From the NCBI RefSeq assembly GCF_032678705.1, contig NZ_JAVTSS010000002.1, positions 186,001 to 250,000 of the forward strand: DNA of 64,000 nucleotides, in the 5' to 3' direction. The notes beneath the pieces are model-generated. The model searched no databases, was not told the origin of the DNA, and was given only the letters and a program-made list of their open reading frames with translations. Position 1 is the first letter of the stretch, and each line of letters opens with the position of its first letter. Both the position numbers and the translations under genes were made by a program. Source of the DNA: Pedobacter frigiditerrae (GTDB taxonomy: Bacteria; Bacteroidota; Bacteroidia; Sphingobacteriales; Sphingobacteriaceae). Positions 32,931 through 41,360 of this stretch are shown here, one piece after another.

Positions 32931-33533
32931 TCAACCTGCACTTCGTCTTTTCCTTTCTAGGGCCTCATATTTGTCAATTAAAGGCCTAACCTGATCAGAA
33001 AATGAATAATAGCTATCGCTGTCAAAATCAATAAGATAGATTTTTTTGAACTTCAGCTTAGTTTTTATAGTCGAAATTTTTACCAATTCGCCTTTCTCGT
33101 TATTTGCCAAATGGTCAAAATAATTCCAATTGCCAATATAATCTCCCGTTAGTAGGTTTGCGCTTGCTTCGCCACTACCATCATTAGCGGCATTACCAAA
33201 TGCGTAATCTGTTATTCCAATTACTCGAATGCGCTTTTCTAATTTCTCGTACCTAAACTGACAAGCATAGCCATTTCTCATCCAACTTACCCTTAATTCA
33301 AATCCGTTTCGGGTAGGTTTGAAATAGGTATTGTCGCTTGACATTTCAAGCGTTTTACTTTTTAACTTTTTAAAGTTTTGGGTTGATAAACGACAAACTA
33401 TTTTAAACTCTTTTTGGTCGATGTAAACCGTATCGTTTTTTCCATCAAAATCGATGTCTTTAACTAGTTTTTCTTGAGCAAAGGCCGAGTTAGTTACTAT
33501 GAAAAGTAAAAGGATAAAAATTTTGTTCTTCAT
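32931..33533 (-). CDS. Secreted protein of unknown function
   Basis: A 200-residue protein with a signal peptide ending SAFAQ. The start of the mature part, VKDIDFDGKNDTVYID, resembles FG-GAP/VCBS-style calcium-binding repeats that describe a quantity and its database-like record; the same kind of motif (IDFDSDSYYSFSD) recurs near the C-terminus. No catalytic residues are recognised. Confidence 0.7.
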   Translation of the reverse strand: MKNKIFILLLFIVTNSAFAQEKLVKDIDFDGKNDTVYIDQKEFKIVCRLSTQNFKKLKSKTLEMSSDNTYFKPTRNGFELRVSWMRNGYACQFRYEKLEKRIRVIGITDYAFGNAANDGSGEASANLLTGDYIGNWNYFDHLANNEKGELVKISTIKTKLKFKKIYLIDFDSDSYYSFSDQVRPLIDKYEALERKRRSAG

Positions 33534-33570
33534 ACGTCAAGTTTATTTGTTTGTAGCTTTAGCATGATAT

Positions 33571-33746
33571 TTATTCCTTAGAACTATTTATAAATTCAGC
33601 AGGCGTATAAGTAACTCTTGCGAAGTTTTTCATTATAAGTTCAGAGGCAACAACCCTGCCACCTTCAAATTTTAATATTTTATCTCTCCAGATTTCGTTT
33701 TTTCGATAAAACTGATTTTCAATCTTTAGAAACTGATGATTTTTTC
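33571..33746 (-). pseudogene. Out-of-frame 3' part of the neighbouring lipoprotein gene
   Basis: After the stop of the gene above it (33726), the -1 frame stays open for about 57 codons and reads as plausible protein (HQFLKIENQFYRKNEIWRD, FEGGRVVASELIMKNFARV). It ends at TAA 33571-33573. One extra base in the A6 run near 33750 would join it in frame to the upstream ORF. This suggests a frameshift, slippage site or sequencing error. Confidence 0.45.
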
Positions 33747-34097
33747 CTCGATGTGATAAGCATAATCGAGCTCAGTATTTATTCTAAGTTCGCCTTCTAA
33801 ACATTTCTCAGTAAACCAAAGGTTAATTTGAAAAGTATGTTCAGTGTTGTTCGTAAATTGATAACCCCAATACAAATTATTATCAGGATCTTGACCATTG
33901 CCTATCGCTTTTGGAACAGGAACGATGCCCTGGTATTTATTATCACAAAGCGCCACAAAAACATGGATTGTTTTGGTTGATGTATCAAAATTTGATACAT
34001 TTTTAACCTGAGTTTTAGGTGATATTGCCTGCTTCGGTTTGGCGTCGCAACTGGTAGCTAGTGCGATAAACACCATGCATATTTTTATTAGTTTCAT
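33726..34097 (-). CDS. Lipoprotein, probably truncated by a frameshift
   Basis: The ATG at 34097 gives MKLIKICMVFIALATSCD, a lipoprotein signal with Cys 17, and 123 residues. The stretch HVFVALCDNKYQGIVPVP followed by NLYWG recalls a longer secreted family in this phylum (from memory); after NLYWG the sequence no longer follows that family. The frame stops at EEKIISF just after an A6 run, while the -1 frame remains open and coding-like to 33571. It may be a mosaic or decayed gene. Confidence 0.6.
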   Translation of the reverse strand: MKLIKICMVFIALATSCDAKPKQAISPKTQVKNVSNFDTSTKTIHVFVALCDNKYQGIVPVPKAIGNGQDPDNNLYWGYQFTNNTEHTFQINLWFTEKCLEGELRINTELDYAYHIEEKIISF

Positions 34098-34123
34098 AGG
34101 TTTGGTTATTAAAGATTGAGAAG

Positions 34124-34711
34124 TTAGGTGTGATTCCAAATTTCGGTTCCATTAAATCTTTTTGTCATGATATGCTTCTGCTTTGTTAAAAACAATCTAA
34201 ATTCTTCAAGTTCTTCATTATTCTTAAATGATGCCTTTGGAAGGATATAATGTTTTTTATTGATAAATAAAAAGATAAACTCATCGTTTTCAGCTTTTTT
34301 GGCAAATGCTCCCCAATAAACAAAGCCATCTCGTTCGCTTCTGCTGTTTTGTTCACTAAGCTGTTGTTTGTAAGCTAGTCCTTGGGTTATTAAATTAACC
34401 GTAAAATTGCCTTTATAAAACGGGCTTTTCCTAAATGCATAAATAGGTAGGCAATAGTAGTTTATCGCAGCTACCATTAACATCAGGCTCCAAAATATCC
34501 AACTCATCATCAATATAAACTGCAATATATTTAATACTTGTGCATTGCTTTCATTGGGTTTCAATAAGAGCCAAAATAAACCACCTAAGCCAAAAATAAA
34601 GCAACTAAAAAGGAGCATAAAATACTTCGCCTTAGGTGTGGGAAAAACATTGAAACGATAAGCCATTTTTAGCTGATCTTGGGTATAAGTATAGTTTAAG
34701 GTTATTTGCAT
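34124..34711 (-). CDS. YcxB-like membrane protein
   Basis: About 195 residues from the ATG at 34711 (MQITLNYTYTQDQL). Two hydrophobic hairpin segments (FMLLFSCFIFGLGGLFWLL and a second near 65-95) are followed by a soluble domain with FVYWGAFAKKAENDEFIFLFI and HYILPKASF, typical of the YcxB-like family of unknown function. It is 26 bases upstream of the lipoprotein gene. Confidence 0.65.
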   Translation of the reverse strand: MQITLNYTYTQDQLKMAYRFNVFPTPKAKYFMLLFSCFIFGLGGLFWLLLKPNESNAQVLNILQFILMMSWIFWSLMLMVAAINYYCLPIYAFRKSPFYKGNFTVNLITQGLAYKQQLSEQNSRSERDGFVYWGAFAKKAENDEFIFLFINKKHYILPKASFKNNEELEEFRLFLTKQKHIMTKRFNGTEIWNHT

Positions 34712-34738
34712 TTTGGCATAGTTTTTTATTGATGGCAA

Positions 34739-35324
34739 TCAAAAAAATAACGTATACCTATTTATGTTATGGTAACCCAGCCAAGTTCTAGTTTAATCGC
34801 TATCATCACCTACATTTCAATTTTAACTCCATGTTTCACAAAAAGATTATTTAGCTAAGCTCTTTTTGTGTTGCCAACAACTTAAATGTTAGCTGACTTA
34901 AGCCTACTTGAAGATTTTGGAGGTAAAGTTTCTTAGTTTATATCTTTTTGAAAGAATATGATTTAGATTTTGACTGAATCAGATATGGGCAAAGGTTTCT
35001 ACGTTTGGATAAAAAATTCATAGATTTTATAGGTCAACATCGTTTGAATTTAACTGCAGAAATTTAATTACTCAGTAAACCCATTTTGGTAACACAACAA
35101 TTATACATTACAGGCTTATGCCCTGCATATAAAAAATTAATGGCTGTATGATTTTCCAGACTAAAATTTGCGAAATTTAGATAAACCACAAATTTTATCA
35201 ATAAAAAAGTGTGTATAAGATTAATTTTAGGCAAAAAAACACAAACTAAGAATAATTTAACAACTTATAAATCATTGGCTTAAGTTTTGATGTAGAAAAA
35301 ATATCTACCCTAAAACATCTACCT
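34739..35324. other. Intergenic region, nothing recognised
   Basis: About 590 bases of AT-rich sequence between a minus-strand gene and a small plus-strand ORF. I found no ORF with coding character, RNA gene or repeat. A TAAGTTTTG near 35282 is a loose match to a -7 box for the ORF at 35325. Confidence 0.5.
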
Positions 35325-35480
35325 ATGATTATTAAATTACCTATTCACTTTTCTTATGCAAGGCATAAGGAGGCAAGAGTTCATAAGCCTTTAACGCTTA
35401 AAGAGAAAATAAAAGCAGACAGAATAGTAATGACTATTATGATGCTCATTATGATTACACTAGCTATTGCCTTTGTATAG
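35325..35480 (+). CDS. Small putative membrane protein (51 aa)
   Basis: ATG to TAG gives MIIKLPIHFSYARHKEARVH, a basic linker, and a C-terminal membrane helix rich in Met/Ile/Leu. The layout (charged cytoplasmic part, single C-terminal helix) suits a small membrane protein, and the frame ends 4 bases before the convergent gene. There is no homology evidence. Confidence 0.45.
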   Translation: MIIKLPIHFSYARHKEARVHKPLTLKEKIKADRIVMTIMMLIMITLAIAFV

Positions 35481-35484
35481 AATC

Positions 35485-36624
35485 TTACAAAAGAAGCGTA
35501 TCTATTCTGTGCGCTTGTACCATATTTAAGTTAGGTGACCAACTAAAAATAGTAAAATGCCCATCTTGTGAAGCAACTAATGCTTGTGCGTTTCTTTGGT
35601 CGTATATAAATTGGGCAGCAGATAGATGCCTTGTCCCTCCTATTTTTGCTGGATGAACAACAATTGCATCACCACCGCTAATTGGCTCAGAATAAGACAA
35701 TTCTTGAATATGGCCACTACTATTTGCTCTTCCAGTTTTTGCGCCAAAAGCTAAAAGTTCGTACTCATCTGTTATTAAAGTTGCACCGTCAATAGCAGTT
35801 AATCCAGCTAAGTGGTCAACCTCTCTTTTTAATGCACTTTGCCAAAAAATCTCACTAGAGTTTGTGTCTTTCTTTACTAAATCTGCCAAACCCCTAAAGC
35901 TAGGTTCTAAAGCATAACTAATTGGATGAATAATGGATTGTTTCCAATCAGCCGAACCATGCGGAACCACCAAAACTGCTCCGCCACGTCCATGTGCCCT
36001 CATTGAAACTGCCAACTGGATTAAAATATTTGCCGAATCGTTCCAGTAAGAATGTGCCGTTAAATCTAAAAGCGAAAGTAACATTGATGGGCAATCTGCA
36101 TTTGAAGCACTTTTCTCTTCTACGATTTTGATTTGGTCGCCTTTTAAAACAGCAACGTTGGTATATTTTCCGAAGCCATAAATTCTGCGATGTTTGATGA
36201 CCAACAGACCTGGCTCTGATACATCGACCACAAAACAATAGTTGGGAATATTTAAAGTTGTACCCCAAACATGCAAGTTGTAACCATCATGCCAAACCCC
36301 AATATGGATACCGCCACGCTCTACTCCTGGTGCCATTTTGGTTAAAACATTAGGATTAAGTGGTAAGGTATGATTAAAAATCAAAGGTTTACCCGCTTGT
36401 TCTGGCGGTAAAAAAGCAATCGATATTTTTGGGGAATGGCCTTCTTCTTTGCGTAGACTTGCCCAAAATGCAGAATCCAAAATTGCCTCAATTACCCTTG
36501 CAGGAGGTTGCGGTGCCAAATCCAATTCGCCTTTGGCATTAGCTTCTGCTAAATGTTTGGCGAAGTGTGCTTCGATTCTTGGTGCTACAAGTTTTGCAGC
36601 CTGATAAGTTGCTCGGTTTACCAT
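35485..36624 (-). CDS. DisA-like (DACNV-type) nucleotide-binding domain protein
   Basis: A 379-residue soluble protein. The C-terminal third carries the two signature motifs of diadenylate-cyclase folds: DGATLITDEYELLAFGAKT near 277 and GGTRHLSAAQ near 331, followed by ALVASQDGHFTIFSW. Active DisA has DGA and GTRHRAA; here the second Arg is Leu. The N-terminal 250 residues are a separate alpha/beta domain. I relate it to the DisA-like sensor family called DACNV. Either it makes a cyclic dinucleotide or only binds a nucleotide; the altered motif leaves both open. Confidence 0.7.
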   Translation of the reverse strand: MVNRATYQAAKLVAPRIEAHFAKHLAEANAKGELDLAPQPPARVIEAILDSAFWASLRKEEGHSPKISIAFLPPEQAGKPLIFNHTLPLNPNVLTKMAPGVERGGIHIGVWHDGYNLHVWGTTLNIPNYCFVVDVSEPGLLVIKHRRIYGFGKYTNVAVLKGDQIKIVEEKSASNADCPSMLLSLLDLTAHSYWNDSANILIQLAVSMRAHGRGGAVLVVPHGSADWKQSIIHPISYALEPSFRGLADLVKKDTNSSEIFWQSALKREVDHLAGLTAIDGATLITDEYELLAFGAKTGRANSSGHIQELSYSEPISGGDAIVVHPAKIGGTRHLSAAQFIYDQRNAQALVASQDGHFTIFSWSPNLNMVQAHRIDTLLL

Positions 36625-36760
36625 TTTACTAAGTTAAGTGTTTTGTTTATTCTGAAAAGTTGGATTAAAGTAAAATGTATAAATGGGTGAAAAAATTGTT
36701 TTATTGTTAAACTGTTCTATTGTTAACTGTAAATTGGCAATTGCTAACTGAACTATGAAT

Positions 36761-36886
36761 GGTTTTATGGCACAGTCTTTTAATTTTAAACCCGACAAAA
36801 ACGGAAATACTTTTTGTCTCAGAAGGACCTTCGACTACGCTCAGGGTGACAAGACAAAAAGATTGTAGTAGATGGCGGGACTTTCC
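36761..36886 (-). repeat. Interspersed intergenic repeat, copy B
   Basis: Inverted relative to copy A at 6383. On the minus strand it starts AAAGTCCCGCCAT, then CTACAATCTTTTTG. Its internal hairpin insert contains CTGAGCGTAGTCGAAG instead of the CCTGCC type seen in copy A, and it ends in GTCGGGTTTAAA and GTGCCATAAAACC. Confidence 0.55.
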
Positions 36887-37010
36887 TATCCCAAAAACCA
36901 ATTCCGTTCATTTTCAAAACAAAAAACTTCGGTCTTTCGGTCTTACTGACTTTTTCTGACTTCAAACAAACTTCTTATCCTACATCAATGAATTGGATTT
37001 TGACCGACCT

Positions 37011-37018
37011 TATCTTTG
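37011..37018 (+). promoter_or_regulatory. -7 promoter box for pirin gene
   Basis: TATCTTTG, a full TAnnTTTG match, 22 bases before the ATG at 37041. A TTGG lies 15 bases upstream, shorter than the usual -33 spacing. Confidence 0.5.
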
Positions 37019-37040
37019 TATTAATAAATAACAAATAGTT

Positions 37041-37757
37041 ATGGCACAAACAGTATTGCACAAAGCCAACACTCGAGGAGTGGCAAATCATGGCTGGTTA
37101 AAAAGTTATCAAAGTTTCAGCTTTGCTGGATATTACAACCCAGAGCGAATTAATTTTGGGGCTTTAAGAGTTCTTAATGATGATATCGTAACAGGTGGAA
37201 TGGGTTTCGGTGAACATCCTCATGATAATATGGAAATCATCTCTATTCCGTTAGAAGGAGAACTACAACATAAAGATAGCATGGGAAATACTGCAACCAT
37301 TAAAGCTGGTGAAATACAGGTAATGAGTGCTGGGACAGGAATTTATCACTCAGAATACAATTCAGACCCTAAAAATCCTGCTAAGTTTTTGCAGATTTGG
37401 TTGTTTCCAAACAAGAGGAATGTAACGCCAAGGTACGACCAGATTTTATTAAACAATACCGATAAAAAAAATGAGTTTGTACAGGTTTTATCGCCTAATG
37501 CTGACGATGCTGGCGTATGGATTTACCAAGATGCTTGGTTTAATTTAGCTCGTTTTGATGCAGGAAACACTAAAAATTATACGCTAAATAAAAAAGGAAA
37601 TGGCGTTTATGTTTTTGTATTGAAAGGACAAGTTGAAGTTAACGGAGAAGAATTAGATGAGAGAGATGGTTTAGGAATATGGGACACAGAAAATTTTGAA
37701 GTGAAAGCAATTGCTGATGCTCAATTTTTATTGATGGAAGTGCCTATGGAATTCTAG
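37041..37757 (+). CDS. Pirin family protein
   Basis: A 238-residue bicupin. The N-terminal metal site is visible in GFGEHPHDNMEIIS (two His and a Glu), with HSEYNSDP completing it, and the LQIWLFPNKRNVTPRYDQ hinge and a second cupin follow. Bacterial pirins such as YhhW act as quercetin 2,3-dioxygenases in vitro or as regulators; the role here is not known. Confidence 0.93.
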   Translation: MAQTVLHKANTRGVANHGWLKSYQSFSFAGYYNPERINFGALRVLNDDIVTGGMGFGEHPHDNMEIISIPLEGELQHKDSMGNTATIKAGEIQVMSAGTGIYHSEYNSDPKNPAKFLQIWLFPNKRNVTPRYDQILLNNTDKKNEFVQVLSPNADDAGVWIYQDAWFNLARFDAGNTKNYTLNKKGNGVYVFVLKGQVEVNGEELDERDGLGIWDTENFEVKAIADAQFLLMEVPMEF

Positions 37758-37816
37758 TTGGCTCATTAGTTCAATAGTAAATAGTTCATTAGTGGATTTG
37801 ATAATTTGTAAATAGT

Positions 37817-38116
37817 ATGGATGTAATTGAAATATTAATTGTTGGAACTAACCAACCTATAATGGAAACCATTGCTAGGCTAATTGATAAAGAGGGAACT
37901 TGGAAAGCAACAGTGAGTTTTTCTTTTGATGATGCTTGCAAAGTCTGTTTGAGCAAGGATTTTAAGCTAGCACTAATTGGTGCTGGACTTACAGATAAAG
38001 AAGAATTACAATTAAAAGCTTATTTAAATGAACTGAAGCCTAGCTTACCAATTGTTAAACATTATGGTGGTGGGAGCGGTTTATTATTTGCAGAAATCCA
38101 TCAGGCATTAGCTTGA
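37817..38116 (+). CDS. Degenerate receiver-like protein
   Basis: A 99-residue protein with the alternating alpha/beta pattern of a response-regulator receiver (IEILIVGTNQPIMETIARLI, FKLALIGAG, LPIVKHYGGGSG). It lacks the acidic pair after strand 1 and has no phospho-acceptor Asp after strand 3. If it is a receiver fold it cannot be phosphorylated in the usual way. It is convergent with a true receiver at 38126, 9 bases away. Confidence 0.65.
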   Translation: MDVIEILIVGTNQPIMETIARLIDKEGTWKATVSFSFDDACKVCLSKDFKLALIGAGLTDKEELQLKAYLNELKPSLPIVKHYGGGSGLLFAEIHQALA

Positions 38117-38125
38117 TGGATTTTT

Positions 38126-38515
38126 CTATGCCAATAAAAGCATATGAATAAAATCTCTAAATTTTACTGTGTTTAGAGGTTTTGCTAAGAAATAATCTAT
38201 ACCAATATCTCTTTTTAGATTTTCTTCTGGAATTGAAGTTGTAGAAATAACAATTATAGGTGTATCTTTTGAAATCTCCTTCATTCTTCTTGAAGCTTCA
38301 AAACCATCCATCACTGGCATGTACAAATCCATAATCACTAAGCTAAAAGATGTTTTTTTAAACTTCTCAATGGCTTCAAAACCATCTACAGCAACAACTA
38401 ATTCAAATTGATAATCTTTTAATAAATGTTGAATTAACCTTACACTCATAGGCTCATCTTCAACTATTAAAATCTTTTTCTTTTTGGCTAGATAATCTTT
38501 AAAATTTAGTCTCAC
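38126..38515 (-). CDS. Stand-alone response regulator receiver
   Basis: A 129-residue CheY-like protein. Acidic pocket residues are Glu19/Asp20 (ILIVEDEP), the phospho-acceptor is Asp63 (VIMDLYMPVMDG), with Thr92 (ISTTS) and Lys112 (LAKPL). There is no output domain, so it probably works in a phosphorelay or by protein contact. No histidine kinase is adjacent. Confidence 0.93.
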   Translation of the reverse strand: MRLNFKDYLAKKKKILIVEDEPMSVRLIQHLLKDYQFELVVAVDGFEAIEKFKKTSFSLVIMDLYMPVMDGFEASRRMKEISKDTPIIVISTTSIPEENLKRDIGIDYFLAKPLNTVKFRDFIHMLLLA

Positions 38516-38823
38516 TAGGGCGTAACGTTAATCATTAATGTAAATATAAATAATGAATTGCTATTTACAATAGAAGTTTAACTTATGGATATAAAAATAT
38601 ATGTTATAACACATATTTTTTACTATAAATTAGAATTATCATATTATAAGCTGTTGATAAGATGAAAGTTATTAAAAAATCATATCTTTTTCAATACAAC
38701 TATTTGCTCTCTTTTTTTTTGCGTTAATTTTTGTGTTTTCCTTATGGCTGAAGTAAAATCTGTAAATTAACTATAACGGCACAAAAGTTGTTAATAGGTT
38801 CATAACAAAAAAAACAAGTACAT
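38516..38823. other. Intergenic region, nothing recognised
   Basis: About 310 AT-rich bases between divergent genes. It must carry both promoters, but I see no clear TAnnTTTG with a -33 partner, and no repeat or small gene. Confidence 0.5.
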
Positions 38824-39309
38824 ATGATTATGAAAAAACTACTTTTTACTCTTGTTGCTATTGCAACACTAACTACAATGAGCATTACAAATGCTAAAGC
38901 TCAAGATTACAAAAATGCTATTGGTGGCCGTTTTGGAAGCTACAATGGTATTACCTTTAAAACAGGCCTTAACAAAGGAGCAATGTTAGAACTTATTGGC
39001 AACTTTAGAAGTAACAAAAATTTTAGTTGGGCACAAGTAACAGGCTTATATGAAGTATACAATCCAATTGGTGGCGCACCTGGATTAAAATGGTACTATG
39101 GTGCTGGTGCAAGTATTGGTTCTGTTAAAAATAAATTTATTGATGAAAGCGACGTTTACTTAGGCGTAAATGGCGTTTTAGGTTTAGATTATAAATTTAA
39201 TGGTGCTCCCATTAACTTATCTCTAGATTGGATACCAACTTTAAGATTAACTCCTGACACTGATTTTTACAGCGGTGATATTGGTTTAGGTGTTCGTTTT
39301 ACTTTCTAA
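38824..39309 (+). CDS. Small outer-membrane beta-barrel-like protein
   Basis: A 161-residue protein (an ATG at 38830 is an equally good start) with a signal peptide ending NAKAQ. The mature part alternates aromatic and small residues in short strands (GGRFGSYNGITFKTGL, WYYGAGASIGS, YLGVNGVLGLDYKFN) and ends GLGVRFTF, the terminal Phe typical of outer-membrane barrels. Function unknown. Confidence 0.8.
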   Translation: MIMKKLLFTLVAIATLTTMSITNAKAQDYKNAIGGRFGSYNGITFKTGLNKGAMLELIGNFRSNKNFSWAQVTGLYEVYNPIGGAPGLKWYYGAGASIGSVKNKFIDESDVYLGVNGVLGLDYKFNGAPINLSLDWIPTLRLTPDTDFYSGDIGLGVRFTF

Positions 39310-39344
39310 GCTATCAAATCTTATTTGCTCAACATAGTGAGCAC

Positions 39345-39378
39345 AAAAAAGTCCCAGCAGAATTACTGGGACTTTTTT
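39345..39378. terminator. Bidirectional rho-independent terminator
   Basis: AAAAAAGTCCCAG and CTGGGACTTTTTT form a perfect stem with an A-rich and a T-rich flank, between convergent genes ending at 39309 and 39404. It can serve both strands. Confidence 0.9.
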
Positions 39379-39403
39379 TTTATAATGCGTGAAATAAAAT
39401 CGT

Positions 39404-41215
39404 CTAAATTCCCATCCACTTTTTGCGAACAGCCAATTGCTGAGGTGTTGCACTTTCATTGAAAGTTGCTTTAAACCTTACACTTTCATTAGCAGTTAAA
39501 ATAACATTCAACTCTTTTTTAAGGCCATCTCTAATGATGCTGACTTTTACTGCATCACCAACTTTTTTATTGGTTATCACAGCCATTCTTTCGATGCTTG
39601 CTTCTGCTGGGACATCATCAATAGAAACAATTTCATCATTTACGTTTACGCCACCATTCCAAGCTCCAGAACCACGGGCAACTGAACCGATAACTACTTT
39701 AGCACCACCTGCAGCTGCCATCCTGCCTGTTGATGCACCAAAATATGGAACACTTTTACCTTCGTTTTCATTAACTACATCAATACCAGCGTACGCAAAA
39801 TATTTAGCATATTCTACCGGAGCTGTTCCTGTTACATATTTATCCCAAAAACTTGTAAAGCTAATGCCACTAATCTTTTCAACCATTGCTTTAAATTCTG
39901 CATCGGTATAACCACGTTTTAAAGTTTTGCATTGTAAATACATTGCTTTCATGACATCGTCTAAGCTTTTTGCGCCCTTCGTAGCATTAATGATTTCTAA
40001 ATCCATCAAATTACCAATCACTTGACCTTTTGTATAATAAGAAATAAACGTATTATTTCCGTTTTCTGATGGACGATAAGCTGGATTAATCCAAGCGTTA
40101 AAACTAGATTCTGCTGCAGAATTGATTTTTGCACCTGGTGTATTCATCACTGTTCCAATTGTGCCTAAATTACTATTTACAAAGGCTTCTGGATTAGCAA
40201 AACCTGCTCTTAGCATCACCTTTATTGGGTAATAAGAAGTGAAACCTTCTGCAATCCAAAGATTAGTTGTATAATTTTCATTATCATAATCAAATGGACC
40301 TAATGCTATAGGGCGTAATCTTTTCACATTCCATAAATGGAAATACTCATGAGCAACTAAGCCTAAAAACCCTTGATAACCTCTTTCACTACCATAGGCA
40401 TTTCTACTTGCGCCTAAAACAGTAGAATTTAAATGCTCTAATCCACCCCCACCTTGTGCGTAATTATGTACAATAAATGTATAATGCTTATTCGGGTTTT
40501 CGCCAAAAATTGCAGTTTCTTGTTCTACAATTTTAGCCATATCAACTTTTAAACGTTCTTTGTCATAGTTTCCGCCACCATACATGGCAACTTCATGCCT
40601 AACTCCAGCGGCATTAAATTCAAATACATCTTGTGTACCTACTTCAATAGGGCTATCAAATAGGATATCAAAATCTGAAGCTGTATAAGTAAATTTCTGT
40701 CCTGCAACTGGCTCTAAACCCGTACTTACTTTATCCCAATTTCCAAAAGGAACAATTTTTACCGTACTAGGTGTTTTAATCATCCCTGCTGGGTACATAA
40801 AAATACTTGCAGAAGAAAGAAATGCATGTGAAGCATCTATAAATGCTGTACGAACTGAAATTTCAAAAGCATAAACACGGTAATTAATTTTTACTGCATT
40901 TGTTTTAGCATTAAAAACTCTCCAAGTATTTTTGTTTACTTTTTCTACTTTAACTGCTTTGCCATTTGATGTTGCTCCAAAGCCTTCTACACTTTTAGCA
41001 AACTCACGAACAAGGTAAGAACCTGGTGTCCAAACAGGCATTTTTACATCAACATATGCTTTTGTGGCAATGCCAGAGATATTCATCTCCACTTCTGCAT
41101 AATGTGCTTGTGGTTCTTTAAAGCTTACTTCGAAACCTATTTTAACTTGAGATTTAGCTGCCATGGTAATTGATAGTAATGCTACTATTCCTAAAATTGA
41201 TTTTTTTATATTCAT
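39404..41215 (-). CDS. M61 family metallopeptidase with PDZ domain
   Basis: A 603-residue exported zinc aminopeptidase of the glycyl-aminopeptidase family. A signal peptide (ending MAAKSQ) is followed by the N-terminal beta domain. The zinc motif HEYFHLWNVKRLRP is near residue 288, with the third ligand Glu in WIAEGFTSYY. The C-terminal PDZ domain is at about 490-585 (GVNVNDEIVSIDDVPAE). The family prefers N-terminal Gly or Ala; the biological substrate here is unknown. Confidence 0.93.
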   Translation of the reverse strand: MNIKKSILGIVALLSITMAAKSQVKIGFEVSFKEPQAHYAEVEMNISGIATKAYVDVKMPVWTPGSYLVREFAKSVEGFGATSNGKAVKVEKVNKNTWRVFNAKTNAVKINYRVYAFEISVRTAFIDASHAFLSSASIFMYPAGMIKTPSTVKIVPFGNWDKVSTGLEPVAGQKFTYTASDFDILFDSPIEVGTQDVFEFNAAGVRHEVAMYGGGNYDKERLKVDMAKIVEQETAIFGENPNKHYTFIVHNYAQGGGGLEHLNSTVLGASRNAYGSERGYQGFLGLVAHEYFHLWNVKRLRPIALGPFDYDNENYTTNLWIAEGFTSYYPIKVMLRAGFANPEAFVNSNLGTIGTVMNTPGAKINSAAESSFNAWINPAYRPSENGNNTFISYYTKGQVIGNLMDLEIINATKGAKSLDDVMKAMYLQCKTLKRGYTDAEFKAMVEKISGISFTSFWDKYVTGTAPVEYAKYFAYAGIDVVNENEGKSVPYFGASTGRMAAAGGAKVVIGSVARGSGAWNGGVNVNDEIVSIDDVPAEASIERMAVITNKKVGDAVKVSIIRDGLKKELNVILTANESVRFKATFNESATPQQLAVRKKWMGI

Positions 41216-41324
41216 AGTTGAAATATTTGACTACAAAAATATAATTTATTTATTTTTTTGATTGGTATTTAAAAATTAAGGTGTAACATATTAAGTACAT
41301 CAAATGATAACACAAACAATTAAA

Positions 41325-41332
41325 TAATTTTG
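41325..41332 (+). promoter_or_regulatory. -7 promoter box of the RND efflux operon
   Basis: TAATTTTG, matching TAnnTTTG, 28 bases before the ATG at 41361. No -33 element is evident. Confidence 0.45.
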
Positions 41333-41360
41333 TGCGTTACCCTAATCAACACACACATAC

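Larger units (their letters stand above)
36625..37040. other. Intergenic region with repeat and pirin promoter
   Basis: Divergent spacer. It contains AACTGT-type word repeats (about 36713-36757), interspersed repeat copy B (36761-36886) and the -7 box at 37011-37018. No gene. Confidence 0.6.
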
